A DNA stretch of 64,000 nt from an uncultured Arenicella sp. (GTDB lineage Bacteria; Pseudomonadota; Gammaproteobacteria; Arenicellales; Arenicellaceae), in NCBI GenBank assembly GCA_938045295.1, contig CALINO010000032.1, forward strand, positions 34,790 through 98,789, given 5' to 3'. The notes under the pieces were generated by a model. That model had not been told where the DNA came from. It saw only the letters and a program-made list of their open reading frames with translations, and ran no database searches. Below are positions 18,223-27,387 of the stretch, piece by piece. Position 1 is the first letter of the stretch. Every line of letters starts with the position of its first letter. The position numbers and the translations under genes are program-made.

Positions 18223-19284
18223 ATGCAGTTATTCAAGTCATCTACTTGGGGTTCAATACTGGCCGCTCTGTTGTTCGTATTTTTAAGCGCGTGCAGTAAC
18301 AACAACGCCCCCTACAGTGATTACAGCCAACGGTTATCAAACGTACTGGAAATCAACTTAGCGACAGCCGAGATAACCACAGTCACTGCACGCTACCCCA
18401 ATTTCACCACGCCTAAGCTAGACACTGTTTATTCACAAAAAAACCGCATTAGCATTCGAGAGTTTTTAGGTTTACGCCAATGTAAATTACACACGGTGAT
18501 TGCTCAAAGAAATAGCCAAATGGGCAAAGTGGCAACGGCATCACAACTATTGAAAAACGATTTGGCCATTCTTGACACGGGGCCCCACTGCCTTCGTGTA
18601 TTAGAAGAATCTGATCTGAAAAAAACGCTATCACAATACCTATCAGCAAAGCGCCAACAACTGCCAACCGTTCTTTGGAATGCGTTATTAGCGCAAGCAG
18701 AATACCGCACCTTATGGCGACAACGCTCCCATGACGCCAGTTACCCAGACACAGTTTCAAGTGCGTCGGTGGTCGATGACTTAGTATTACTAGATACTTT
18801 TGTGCGTCGTGTTTTAAGCGGCGATTATAAGGTCAGCGAAGCGCAATTTAGCCACATAGAGTTGGCATTAGGGCGCATACGCCACGGTGATGCGGGGCAA
18901 TTATTATCCGAGTTATTACAGCTGCAATCGGCATTACAAATAGCCAACACTGTTGTTGAAAGCCGGTTAACCCAAAAGCTGTGTTTACAAGCAACACCCA
19001 CGCCTAAAGCGAAACACGTTCAGAACGTGGTGAACAAATTTTTCATTACCAACGTTCAGGCAAGAGCGGTTAAATTACAACAACGCCATCAAGCGTTAAT
19101 GCCAGCCATTCATTCACTCGAAGGTTTATTACTCAAGTACGCCAACACCGATTATCAACAATGGGTTTCACAACGAAACCAATTGCTTAAAAGTGGCTTA
19201 AGGGCTGCGCAACAGCATGCTAATAAACTGCAAGCCCTGTACAAACAATGCGGTTTGACGGTTGGCATTACACCACACGATTAA
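18223..19284 (+). CDS. DUF3080 lipoprotein
   Basis: 353 residues. The signal sequence ends in a lipobox (LSAC, Cys24), so the mature protein should be lipid-anchored. The conserved DUF3080 segments are visible: YSQRLSNVLE, SIREFLGLRQCKLHTVIAQRNS, LGKV-like MGKVATASQLLKNDLAIL, and QLPTVLWNALLAQAEYRTLW (parts). The rest is helical. The function of this gammaproteobacterial family is unknown. Its stop overlaps the stop of the convergent rhomboid gene in a shared TTAA. Confidence 0.85.
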   Translation: MQLFKSSTWGSILAALLFVFLSACSNNNAPYSDYSQRLSNVLEINLATAEITTVTARYPNFTTPKLDTVYSQKNRISIREFLGLRQCKLHTVIAQRNSQMGKVATASQLLKNDLAILDTGPHCLRVLEESDLKKTLSQYLSAKRQQLPTVLWNALLAQAEYRTLWRQRSHDASYPDTVSSASVVDDLVLLDTFVRRVLSGDYKVSEAQFSHIELALGRIRHGDAGQLLSELLQLQSALQIANTVVESRLTQKLCLQATPTPKAKHVQNVVNKFFITNVQARAVKLQQRHQALMPAIHSLEGLLLKYANTDYQQWVSQRNQLLKSGLRAAQQHANKLQALYKQCGLTVGITPHD

Positions 19285-19904
19285 AGCCGTTTTCTTTTCC
19301 AAGCCAAGGTTAAAACAGCGCCTATAATGGCACCGCCTATGTGCGCGAAGTGCGCAATATTGCCGCCAAAAATTGAAAAGCCAGTGATGCCACCGGTTAA
19401 GTCTATTAATAACAACACCGGCACAAATACTTTTGCCGGTATCGGCACGGGCAGAAAAATCAACATGATTTTCTGATTGGGGAACAACATGGCAAACGCC
19501 ACTAAAACCCCATAGATTGCACCCGATGCGCCCACCATTGGTGGGCTAAATTGTTGCAGTGCGTATTGATACACCAGCTGAGAAATAATGGCCGCGCCAA
19601 CGCCGCAACTCATGTAAAAAGCCAATAAACGGCGACCGCCCCATACACGCTCCAATACTTGGCCAAAAAACCACAGCCCCATCATATTGAAAAGCAAATG
19701 AGTAAAACCACCATGCAAGAACATGTGACTCAGTAATTGCCACACATCAAAATACGACGTTTGCCAACTGTACAACTCAAGCCCAGTTCTAGCGCCAGCA
19801 AATAATGCTTCTAGCGCAAAGTAAATCACAGTGGTGACGGCAATAATTCGATTGGTTGTTGAGTTGAGTAACGCTTTTACATTAATCATAAATTTATAAT
19901 TCAC
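19281..19904 (-). CDS. Rhomboid-family intramembrane serine protease
   Basis: 207 residues, six predicted transmembrane helices. Motifs: HMFLHGGFTHLLFNM (loop 1 and helix 2 with the conserved His/Asn), the catalytic serine in GASGAIYG (Ser127), and the catalytic His188 in HFAHIGGA. Rhomboids cut transmembrane helices of other proteins within the membrane. Substrates are unknown. The gene lies in a tail-to-tail overlap with the DUF3080 gene and head-to-head with the aldose epimerase gene (45 bp between start codons), so promoters there must be compact. A start at Met6 is also possible. Confidence 0.9.
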   Translation of the reverse strand: MNYKFMINVKALLNSTTNRIIAVTTVIYFALEALFAGARTGLELYSWQTSYFDVWQLLSHMFLHGGFTHLLFNMMGLWFFGQVLERVWGGRRLLAFYMSCGVGAAIISQLVYQYALQQFSPPMVGASGAIYGVLVAFAMLFPNQKIMLIFLPVPIPAKVFVPVLLLIDLTGGITGFSIFGGNIAHFAHIGGAIIGAVLTLAWKRKRL

Positions 19905-19949
19905 CGTCGCTATATCATCATCAAGTCAACTTAAGGTTATACTTAAGCC

Positions 19950-20912
19950 ATGCAAACAATAAGTATAAACTCTAATGAATTGCGCGTGTCTCTTATTCCC
20001 TTAGGGGCACGCATTGTTGATATTGAATTTTCCGGTCATGGTTTATCGCTGCGATACAACCGTCTGGATGACTACAATAATGACGTTTTTTATTTAGGCG
20101 CTTCTGTTGGCCCTATTGCTAACCGTATTGCTGATGCCAGCATCACGATTGAAGGGCAGCACTTTTCGTTACCCAAAAATGAGGGTCATAATTGCTTGCA
20201 CAGCGGCGGTGTTGGTTTTGACACCAAACTTTGGTCATTGGTTGAACACACTCAGAGCCAAGCCGTGTTTGAACTAAGCTATGACTTAGCTGATATTGGC
20301 ATGGTAGGCATATTAAATACGCAAGCCATCTATCGTATTGAGGGCAACCAACTGAACATCGAATATCGTACGCGGTGCGATCACACCACGTACGTTAATA
20401 CCACCAATCATGTTTATTTGAACCTTTCTGGCCACCACAGCGAAAGCGATAATAAAGCCATCAACGATCATGAGTTCGAGTGTTACGGTGATAGCTATGT
20501 CATCGTTGACGAACAAAACATTCCAACCGGCCAAGTAACGAATTTTGAAGCACCACTGCATTGCAACATTAACGATTCATCGCCTACCGCAGGCGCTAAC
20601 AAAGAGTTTGAAGGGCACGCAGACCATCACTTTAATGTTCAAAACAGCGATCACGCTGAGCAAACCACGCGCATGGCCAAAATAACGTCGAAAATCAGCA
20701 ATATTGCGCTCGAAGTTTTCGGCAACTCACCGGGTTATCAGCTCTATACTGGCGCATTTTTAACCGAGCCGTTTGCAACATCCGGCGGCTTTTGTATTGA
20801 AACCCAATGCGCACCAGACGCCATCAATCAGCCCGGTTTATTCTCACCCTTACTTATTAAAGACCAACTGCGAATTCAAAAAACCGCGTTTATATTCACG
20901 CACAATAATTAG
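19950..20912 (+). CDS. Aldose 1-epimerase (mutarotase)
   Basis: 320 residues, the usual length for GalM. It interconverts alpha and beta anomers of free hexoses or pentoses in the cytoplasm. Seen: GARIVDIEF, GASVGPIANRIADASITI, NEGHNCLHSGG (substrate His), TNHVYLNLSGH (catalytic His) and the catalytic Glu in GGFCIETQCAPDA. The C-terminal half is slightly unusual (DHHFNVQ instead of the common DHNFVL). No sugar operon surrounds it, so a general sugar role is inferred. Confidence 0.88.
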   Translation: MQTISINSNELRVSLIPLGARIVDIEFSGHGLSLRYNRLDDYNNDVFYLGASVGPIANRIADASITIEGQHFSLPKNEGHNCLHSGGVGFDTKLWSLVEHTQSQAVFELSYDLADIGMVGILNTQAIYRIEGNQLNIEYRTRCDHTTYVNTTNHVYLNLSGHHSESDNKAINDHEFECYGDSYVIVDEQNIPTGQVTNFEAPLHCNINDSSPTAGANKEFEGHADHHFNVQNSDHAEQTTRMAKITSKISNIALEVFGNSPGYQLYTGAFLTEPFATSGGFCIETQCAPDAINQPGLFSPLLIKDQLRIQKTAFIFTHNN

Positions 20913-20940
20913 GCTAATACCCCAAGGCTTGCAGGCGGGT

Positions 20941-21684
20941 TTATTGAATCAAATTAGTAAGCTGTTGCTTAATAAGCATTAAGTCTTGTGGCCGCGAAAG
21001 CCGGTGATCACCTGACTTCACATTAATCAGCGTCACGTCATCGCCTTGCAAGCACTCCAACACCTGTTGCGAACGCTGCCATGGCACCACGTCGTCAAGG
21101 CAGCCGTGTATTAAACACACCGGTATCGTCAGCGGTATTGATTGCTCTAACAAACAGTGCTGCTGGCCGTCATTAAGCAAGTGTTGGTAAATTCGGTAAG
21201 GCTGCTGATCATCGTATTGATTGGCCACGGAGTAATATCGTCGCGCTTCATCACGGTCATCGGCTTCTAAGTTTGCGTTTTTAAGGCGCTCGGTGTAATA
21301 GCGCGTCATATCCGCCGCACAAGCAATCAGCAATAAACCGCGCGCAATATCGGGCCGTTTGAGTGCGGCCAGCAGTGCAATCCAAGCGCCCATTGAGCTG
21401 CCCACTAACACAACTTTTTTATTACACGCCACACGGTCAATAATGCTTAAGGTGTCGCTTAGCCACGCAGAAATACTACCGTCAGCAAAATCACCGCCTG
21501 AATCGCCATGGCCTGAATAATCAAAGCGCACATATTCGACGCCATGAACTTGGCAAAATTGCTCCAGCGCTACGGCTTTATCACCGTGGCGGTTTGAATT
21601 AAAACCACCGCAAAAAATCACGCACACCTTGTCACCGGCGCAGTGATCATACGCAATGCGAAGGCCATTATTAAGTAGAGTCAT
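20941..21684 (-). CDS. Alpha/beta hydrolase, ABHD10-like
   Basis: 247 residues from ATG 21684; the frame allows an upstream ATG at 21729 but the preferred start removes a non-conserved leader. Motifs: CVIFCGGFNSNRHGDKA, FDYSGHGDSGG, nucleophile elbow LVGSSMGAWIALL, acid segment CLIHGCLDDVVPW and catalytic His in GDHRLSRP. This is the pattern of bacterial ABHD10/YqiA-type serine hydrolases (acyl-protein thioesterase or small-ester hydrolases). Substrate unknown. It is divergent from polB. Confidence 0.82.
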   Translation of the reverse strand: MTLLNNGLRIAYDHCAGDKVCVIFCGGFNSNRHGDKAVALEQFCQVHGVEYVRFDYSGHGDSGGDFADGSISAWLSDTLSIIDRVACNKKVVLVGSSMGAWIALLAALKRPDIARGLLLIACAADMTRYYTERLKNANLEADDRDEARRYYSVANQYDDQQPYRIYQHLLNDGQQHCLLEQSIPLTIPVCLIHGCLDDVVPWQRSQQVLECLQGDDVTLINVKSGDHRLSRPQDLMLIKQQLTNLIQ

Positions 21685-21813
21685 CAAAACACAAACACCG
21701 TTACTGTCATACACACCATTGATACACAATCCGCCAATCTAACATGCAACAGCGGTATACTCACCAAAGAAACTAATACTCAACGCATTTACTCGCAATA
21801 TTAAAGCCCCCAG

Positions 21814-24261
21814 ATGAACGCCCAACAACGACACGGTTTTTTGTTATCAAATTCCAGTCGTGACGTGGGCCAACACACGGAAGTGGAATACTGGCTAGCA
21901 ACCGACGAGGGGCCGGTGCGCTTGTGCGTTGCATTGCAAAAACAGATATTTTTTATTCCAGCCCAAGATAAAGAAACGGCTTGGTCATTGTGCGCAAAAT
22001 ACCGCGGCTTAGTTAGTTTCAAAGAGCTTGAACTAAAGACATTTTCTGGGCAAGCCGTGGTCGGCGTGTATTGCGACACTCTGCATGTTGCATACCAATT
22101 ACAAAAGTCATTTAAGGCGGCGAGCATTGAGGTATTAGAAGGCGATATTCGAGCGCACGAGCGTTACTTAATTGAACGCTTTATTTATGGCAGCCTTAGT
22201 TTTAGTGGCGAACGCGTGAGTGATAGCCGCCTTACTGACCAGAACATTCAATACGCTCAATATTCGCAGGTCAAGGTTAAACCATCGCATTACCAACCTG
22301 CCTTAAGCGCCATTTCCTTAGACATTGAGTGCGCCATGAACGGCGAGTTATTTTCAATTGGCTTAGCCGGTGACTATACCAGTAACGATAGCAGCGACTG
22401 TACAAGCAAGCATCCTGGCGACACTGATGGTCAACCCATCAGAGAAGTGTTAATGATTGGCACGCCCGAGCCTTGTGCCACTCAAGTGCGGTGGTTTGCT
22501 AATGAAAAGTCATTGCTATTGGGCCTAGTCGAGCGCATTGCATTGCATGATCCAGATCTCATTATCGGTTGGAATGTGGTCAACTTTGATTTTCAAGTTT
22601 TAATGAAACGCGCTCAGCGGCACGGTTTACAGCTGGCGCTTGGGCGAGCCAACACACACGCCACATGGCGCGCTGACCGCAATGATCGCCACAAAGGCTA
22701 TATTACAGTGCCGGGGCGAATGGTCATTGATGGCATTGCCGCGCTTAAGTCTGCCACTTGGAGCTTTGACAGTTTTTCCTTAGAAAACGTGGCGCAAACC
22801 TTACTCAATAAAGGCAAAAAAGTGGCCCGCACGGTGGAAGATCGCGTGGCCGAAATTGTGCACAACTTTCATCATGACAAACCCGCACTTGCGGCTTATA
22901 ACTTACAAGACTGCACCTTAGTTCTAGAGGTCTTTAAACACACCAACATTATTGACTATTTAGTATTACGCAGCCAAATGACGGGCTTAGAGCTGGATCG
23001 CATTGGTGGGTCGGTGGCGGCGTTTACCAACCTGTATTTGCCGCACTTGCATCGCGGCGGTTACATCGCCCCTAATTTGCCAGCCGACGGTGGCCTTGCC
23101 AGCCCTGGGGGTTACGTCATGGACTCCAAACCCGGTTTGTATCGTAATGTGTTGGTGCTTGATTTTAAAAGCCTGTACCCGTCGATTATTCGTACCTTTA
23201 AAGTCGACCCCATGGGGTTAATCGAAGGCTTGGCCAACCCCGAGCAAAGCATACCGGGCTTTCGTGGCGCCAAATTTGATCGTGAGAAACACTTTTTACC
23301 CAAAATCATCAGCGACCTTTGGCAACAACGAGACCACGCTAAAAAGAACCATGACGGTGTGCGTTCGCAAGCCATCAAAATCATTATGAATTCTTTTTAC
23401 GGCGTATTGGGCTCTGGCGGTTGCCGCTTTTACGATACCCGCCTAGCCAGCTCCATCACCATGCGCGGCCATGAAATCATGCAGACCACCAGCCAATGGA
23501 TAGAACAACAGGGCTACACCGTTATCTACGGTGACACTGACTCAACCTTTGTGTCTCTAGACGACCATCTCAGCCCCAGTGCATGCCGAGACATCGGCCA
23601 GCAACTCACTGACCACATTAACCAGCAATGGCGAACGCACTTACAGCAACAGTATCAATTAGAGTGCCTATTAGAAATTGAGTTTGAAACTCATTTTAGC
23701 CGTTTCTTAATGCCGACAATTCGCGGCTCTGACACGGGCAGTAAAAAACGCTACGCCGGTTTAACCGTCGACACAAAGACCGAGCAAGAAACCATTATAT
23801 TTAAAGGGCTGGAAAACGTACGCACCGACTGGACACAACTAGCGCGCTCGTTTCAAGCCCAGCTATTCGACCGCATCTTTCACGAACAAGACCCCACCGA
23901 ACTGGTGCAGAGTACCGTCAACGAAGTTCTAACTGGCCAACGCGACGCCGACTTAGTCTACAGTAAACGCTTACGCCGCAAGCTCAGCCATTACGTGAAA
24001 AATGTGCCGCCGCAAGTGCGTGCGGCCAGACTCGCCGACCAAGAAAATCAACGGCAGGGTAAGTCGCTGAAGTATCAAAACAAAGGGCTTATCGCCTATC
24101 TAATCACCAATAATGGCCCAGAGCCCGTTGAATACCAACACAGCCCTATTGACTATGATCACTACATAGAAAAGCAGCTAAAACCCATCGCCGATGGCAT
24201 TTTACCGTTTGTTGGGCTGAATTTTGATCGCTTAATTTCAGCCCAAGGAGAGTTGTTTTAA
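21814..24261 (+). CDS. polB: DNA polymerase II
   Basis: 815 residues, slightly longer than the E. coli enzyme. Family-B polymerase with 3'-5' exonuclease, used in lesion bypass and repair. Exonuclease motifs: SLDIECAMNGELFSIGL (Exo I), IIGWNVVNFDFQVL (Exo II), YNLQDCTLV (Exo III). Polymerase motifs: LDFKSLYPSIIRTF (A), KIIMNSFYGVLG (B), YGDTDSTFV (C), followed by TIRGSDTGSKKRYAGL and VPPQVRAARLADQENQRQG in parts, all near-identical to E. coli. I see no LexA-type CTGT-N8-ACAG box in the 130 bp upstream, so SOS control as in E. coli is not evident. Confidence 0.97.
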   Translation: MNAQQRHGFLLSNSSRDVGQHTEVEYWLATDEGPVRLCVALQKQIFFIPAQDKETAWSLCAKYRGLVSFKELELKTFSGQAVVGVYCDTLHVAYQLQKSFKAASIEVLEGDIRAHERYLIERFIYGSLSFSGERVSDSRLTDQNIQYAQYSQVKVKPSHYQPALSAISLDIECAMNGELFSIGLAGDYTSNDSSDCTSKHPGDTDGQPIREVLMIGTPEPCATQVRWFANEKSLLLGLVERIALHDPDLIIGWNVVNFDFQVLMKRAQRHGLQLALGRANTHATWRADRNDRHKGYITVPGRMVIDGIAALKSATWSFDSFSLENVAQTLLNKGKKVARTVEDRVAEIVHNFHHDKPALAAYNLQDCTLVLEVFKHTNIIDYLVLRSQMTGLELDRIGGSVAAFTNLYLPHLHRGGYIAPNLPADGGLASPGGYVMDSKPGLYRNVLVLDFKSLYPSIIRTFKVDPMGLIEGLANPEQSIPGFRGAKFDREKHFLPKIISDLWQQRDHAKKNHDGVRSQAIKIIMNSFYGVLGSGGCRFYDTRLASSITMRGHEIMQTTSQWIEQQGYTVIYGDTDSTFVSLDDHLSPSACRDIGQQLTDHINQQWRTHLQQQYQLECLLEIEFETHFSRFLMPTIRGSDTGSKKRYAGLTVDTKTEQETIIFKGLENVRTDWTQLARSFQAQLFDRIFHEQDPTELVQSTVNEVLTGQRDADLVYSKRLRRKLSHYVKNVPPQVRAARLADQENQRQGKSLKYQNKGLIAYLITNNGPEPVEYQHSPIDYDHYIEKQLKPIADGILPFVGLNFDRLISAQGELF

Positions 24262-24453
24262 CGCTTTTTAAAAAAGTAAGCCAACTTGAGTTTTAAAGAT
24301 AATTTACATTTCAAACGCCACTTAATAGTCAAAACGCCCATTAAGCGACAAATGCACACTCGCCTATAACACTTTTTTACAAAAGAGTTAAAAGCCACCC
24401 CCTATACTGAGCACAATCAATAACCATACCAAGTCATACAGAGGGGTATTACT

Positions 24454-25608
24454 ATGAGTAGTTTGATAGAGCAGGTTCAGGCCACCCTAGGGCCTGTTTT
24501 TTCCAGCACGTTGGGGCATGCATTAATCGGTCTTGCGATCTTGATTATTGGCCTTATTGTGGTGAAGTTTATCACTGGCATATTTAAGAAGTTGCTGGCC
24601 AAGGTTGATTTCTTACAAGAGCACAATTTGGCCACTCCGGTTGTGTCTTTAATAAAAGCCGTGCTAACCATCTTTGTTTTAATGGCGGTATTACAGCACT
24701 TTGGCTTAACCGATGTGTTAGCACCACTGAAAAATATGGTGGATCAATTTCTGGCCGCCGTGCCGCGCATTATTGGTGCCGGTGTGGTTGGTTATGCAGG
24801 CTGGGTCATCGCTAAAATTGTGTCTGAGCTGGTTGGGGTCGGCTTAGGCAGCGTAGATAAACAACTGGCGTTAAGAACCGGCAATGACGAACTTAAAGTA
24901 TCTAAGTTTGGCAGTGCCTTTATCTTCGGTGGCATTTTATTACCGATCGTGGTGGCCGCATTGGGTGTATTAAACATTCCTTCGATCACCTTACCTGCCA
25001 CTGACATGATCAATAAATTAATGTCGGCCGTGCCGAATGTCGTTGGCGCTGGCATCATTTTATTAGTGACTTACTTTGTGGCCAAATTCGTGGTGTATAT
25101 GTTAAGCGGCTTATTAGATGGCATGGGCGTCAACGAATTGCCAGCAAAAATGGGCTTCAGTAATTTGTTTTCTGAATCATTCACACTGAACAAATTAATT
25201 GGCTCTGCGGTTATCTTTTTCTCAATGCTGACCGCCACCACCGCCGCAGTTAACTTACTCGGCATAGAAGTGGTTTCAAACATCTTTGCCAAAGTACTTG
25301 AGTTTGGCGGCGGTATATTAGTTGGCGGCGTCATCTTAGTCATCGGTAACTTCTTAAGCACACTGGCACACCAAAAATTAGTGGCCGCTGGCAATGGCGG
25401 TATAGCCAACATTGCTCGCGTGGCAATTTTAGGCTTGGTGCTGGCAATGGGCTTACGTTCAATGGGCTTGGCCGACAACATCGTTAACATGGCCTTTGGT
25501 TTCACCATCGGTGCCGTGGCCGTAGCCACCGCGTTGGCCTTTGGCTTAGGTGGTCGTGATGCAGCGAAAACCGTTGCGGATAACTGGGCCGAGAAAATTA
25601 AAAAATAA
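24454..25608 (+). CDS. CmpX-like mechanosensitive channel (conserved TM-helix repeats)
   Basis: 384 residues, nearly all hydrophobic. It has repeated PF05552-like units: LIGLAILIIGLIVVKFITGIF, then AVPRIIGAGVVGYAGWVIAK, AVPNVVGAGIILLVTYFVAK and the last unit near LVGGVILVIGNFLSTLAHQ (each in part). The C-terminus ends with AVATALAFGLGGRDAAKTVADNW, the typical signature GLGGR.AA. In Pseudomonas the homologue CmpX affects membrane tension and c-di-GMP. AGAGGGG precedes the ATG. It is followed by a terminator, a DUF481 barrel gene and an MscS gene in the same direction. Confidence 0.85.
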   Translation: MSSLIEQVQATLGPVFSSTLGHALIGLAILIIGLIVVKFITGIFKKLLAKVDFLQEHNLATPVVSLIKAVLTIFVLMAVLQHFGLTDVLAPLKNMVDQFLAAVPRIIGAGVVGYAGWVIAKIVSELVGVGLGSVDKQLALRTGNDELKVSKFGSAFIFGGILLPIVVAALGVLNIPSITLPATDMINKLMSAVPNVVGAGIILLVTYFVAKFVVYMLSGLLDGMGVNELPAKMGFSNLFSESFTLNKLIGSAVIFFSMLTATTAAVNLLGIEVVSNIFAKVLEFGGGILVGGVILVIGNFLSTLAHQKLVAAGNGGIANIARVAILGLVLAMGLRSMGLADNIVNMAFGFTIGAVAVATALAFGLGGRDAAKTVADNWAEKIKK

Positions 25609-25633
25609 ACACGTACCTTTTTACTAGTATCAG

Positions 25634-25657
25634 AAGGGGCTCACTCGAGCCCCTTTT
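25634..25657 (+). terminator. Rho-independent terminator after the CmpX-like gene
   Basis: A 9-bp stem AAGGGGCTC/GAGCCCCTT around ACTC, ending in four Ts, 26 bp after the stop codon. Confidence 0.8.
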
Positions 25658-25706
25658 CAATACCATTAATATTTTATTCATTTCATACATTTAAGAGAGA
25701 ACCACT

Positions 25707-26438
25707 ATGATTAAAAAAACCCTACCAGCACTTTTAGTAGCAATGTTAGCCGCAAGCAATGTGAGCGCTGAAGGCTGGAAAGGCCAAGGCGAAGCTGGCC
25801 TCATTAAAGCCAGCGGTAACACTGAAAGCGAGAATATCAACGCTGGCCTTAACTTTAAAAAAGAAGGCGATGTTATTACGCATGAAATTGATTTTTCAAC
25901 TTACAAAGCATCTACCGACAGTGTAGATTCAGCCGACAGCCTAGCGGCGTCTTACACACTAAAGTATAAGTTCACTGAACGCAGCTTCGCGTTTGGCTCG
26001 CTGAGTTATTTAGACGACGACTTTGATGGTTTTACCGAACAAACAAGTGCGGCTATTGGTTATGGCTATTCGGTGATTGATACCGAGCCAACTAAATGGG
26101 ATTTAGGGATTGGCGTGGGCTACAGAGACACCAGCGAATTAATTAAATTAGAAGACGGTACTGAATTAGAAGGCATGGACTTAAGTGGTGCGACGTTAGT
26201 GTTATTGTCTGACTACGCAAGTCAGTTGACCGAGAACACTCAGTTAGTCGACAAATTTCGCGCAGAAATTGGTTCCGACAATTCGTTTATTGAAAACGAT
26301 TTGGCATTAGTTGTTTCCATGAACGAGAAATTCGCCTTAAAAGCAGGTATCTTAGTTCGCCACAACACCGATCCTGCGCCAGGTGCGGATGACACCGACA
26401 CCATTACAAGCTTGAATTTGGTGTATAACTTCAACTAA
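25707..26438 (+). CDS. DUF481 outer-membrane beta-barrel protein (YdiY-like)
   Basis: 243 residues with a signal peptide (MIKKTLPALLVAMLAASNVSA). The mature part begins WKGQGEAGLIKASGNTES, the common start of DUF481 barrels, and continues with alternating beta-strands ending in LNLVYNFN, with a C-terminal hydrophobic/aromatic pattern suited to the BAM complex. The role is unknown; family members are often tied to salt or osmotic stress. The MscS gene follows after 37 bp and is probably cotranscribed. AGAGAG-type ribosome-binding site upstream. Confidence 0.85.
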   Translation: MIKKTLPALLVAMLAASNVSAEGWKGQGEAGLIKASGNTESENINAGLNFKKEGDVITHEIDFSTYKASTDSVDSADSLAASYTLKYKFTERSFAFGSLSYLDDDFDGFTEQTSAAIGYGYSVIDTEPTKWDLGIGVGYRDTSELIKLEDGTELEGMDLSGATLVLLSDYASQLTENTQLVDKFRAEIGSDNSFIENDLALVVSMNEKFALKAGILVRHNTDPAPGADDTDTITSLNLVYNFN

Positions 26439-26475
26439 GTTTTATTGTAAAAACTCATCCAACAACGGAGACACC

Positions 26476-27291
26476 ATGGAACAGTTAGAAGCCTATCTGC
26501 CTATGATCAAAGAGAATGCAATGCTGTACGGCATTAACTTTGTTAAAGCACTTGCCATTTTCATTATTGGTAAGTTTATTGTAAAAATCATTGCCAACGC
26601 CATTGGTCGAGGCATGGCAAAATCTGGCTCAGATGAAATGCTGGCCAAGTTTGTTACTAACATTGCGTTCGCACTAATGCTTACCTTTGTGGTGATTGCC
26701 GCCATTTCGCAACTGGGCGTTCAAACCGCATCGTTGGTCGCCATACTCGGTGCCGCTGGTTTGGCCGTTGGCTTAGCCCTACAAGGCTCTTTAGCCAACT
26801 TTGCGGCCGGTGTAATGGCGATTATTTTTCGCCCTTACAACGTGGGCGATGTGGTTGAAGTGGCGGGCATGACCGGTCAAGTGGAAGAGGTGGATATTTT
26901 CACCACCACATTGCGTTTGCCTGATAAAACTAAAATCATCATTCCTAACGGGCAAGCACTGGAAGGGCCAATCACTAATTTCACTGAAGCAGGCAACCGC
27001 CGCATGGACTTGGCAGTTGGCATTTCGTACGACGCCGATATTGAACAGGCACGTAAGGTGATTTTAGAAGCTATTTCAACTTCTGATTACGTACTAGACT
27101 CACCGGCACCAAGTGTGGGTGTAAGCGAACTGGCCGATAACAGCGTCAACTTAACCGTACGCCCATGGGCAAAAGCGGCGGATCACCCGGCAGCAACGCT
27201 GGAGCTATTAGAGAAAATCAAAGTAGCACTGGATGCGGCTGACATTGGCATTCCGTACCCACAACGTGACGTGCATATTTATAACCACTAA
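26476..27291 (+). CDS. mscS: Small-conductance mechanosensitive channel MscS
   Basis: 271 residues, close to the E. coli channel. Three transmembrane helices, the third with the Ala/Gly-packed pore helix (ASLVAILGAAGLAVGLALQGSL, in part, then ANFAAGVMAIIFRPYNVGD), then the beta domain (IPNGQALEGPITNFT) and the alpha/beta cage. It opens on hypo-osmotic shock to release solutes. With the CmpX-like channel and the DUF481 barrel upstream it forms an envelope or osmotic-stress cluster. A bidirectional terminator follows. Confidence 0.93.
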   Translation: MEQLEAYLPMIKENAMLYGINFVKALAIFIIGKFIVKIIANAIGRGMAKSGSDEMLAKFVTNIAFALMLTFVVIAAISQLGVQTASLVAILGAAGLAVGLALQGSLANFAAGVMAIIFRPYNVGDVVEVAGMTGQVEEVDIFTTTLRLPDKTKIIIPNGQALEGPITNFTEAGNRRMDLAVGISYDADIEQARKVILEAISTSDYVLDSPAPSVGVSELADNSVNLTVRPWAKAADHPAATLELLEKIKVALDAADIGIPYPQRDVHIYNH

Positions 27292-27314
27292 AAATATACA
27301 CCCAGTCACACATT

Positions 27315-27354
27315 AAAAACGGCGATGCTTTTTGTTAAGCATCGCCGTTTTTTT
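27315..27354. terminator. Bidirectional rho-independent terminator
   Basis: Stem AACGGCGATGCTT/AAGCATCGCCGTT with a TTTGTT-like loop, A5 on the left and T7 on the right. It separates the convergent mscS and third C25 genes. Confidence 0.9.
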
Positions 27355-27387
27355 ATTGAAGACTAGACTAAGAGAAACTCATCAGGG

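Noticed and set aside
21730..21813. LexA box before polB
   Set aside because: No CTGT-N8-ACAG or close variant was found in the upstream region.
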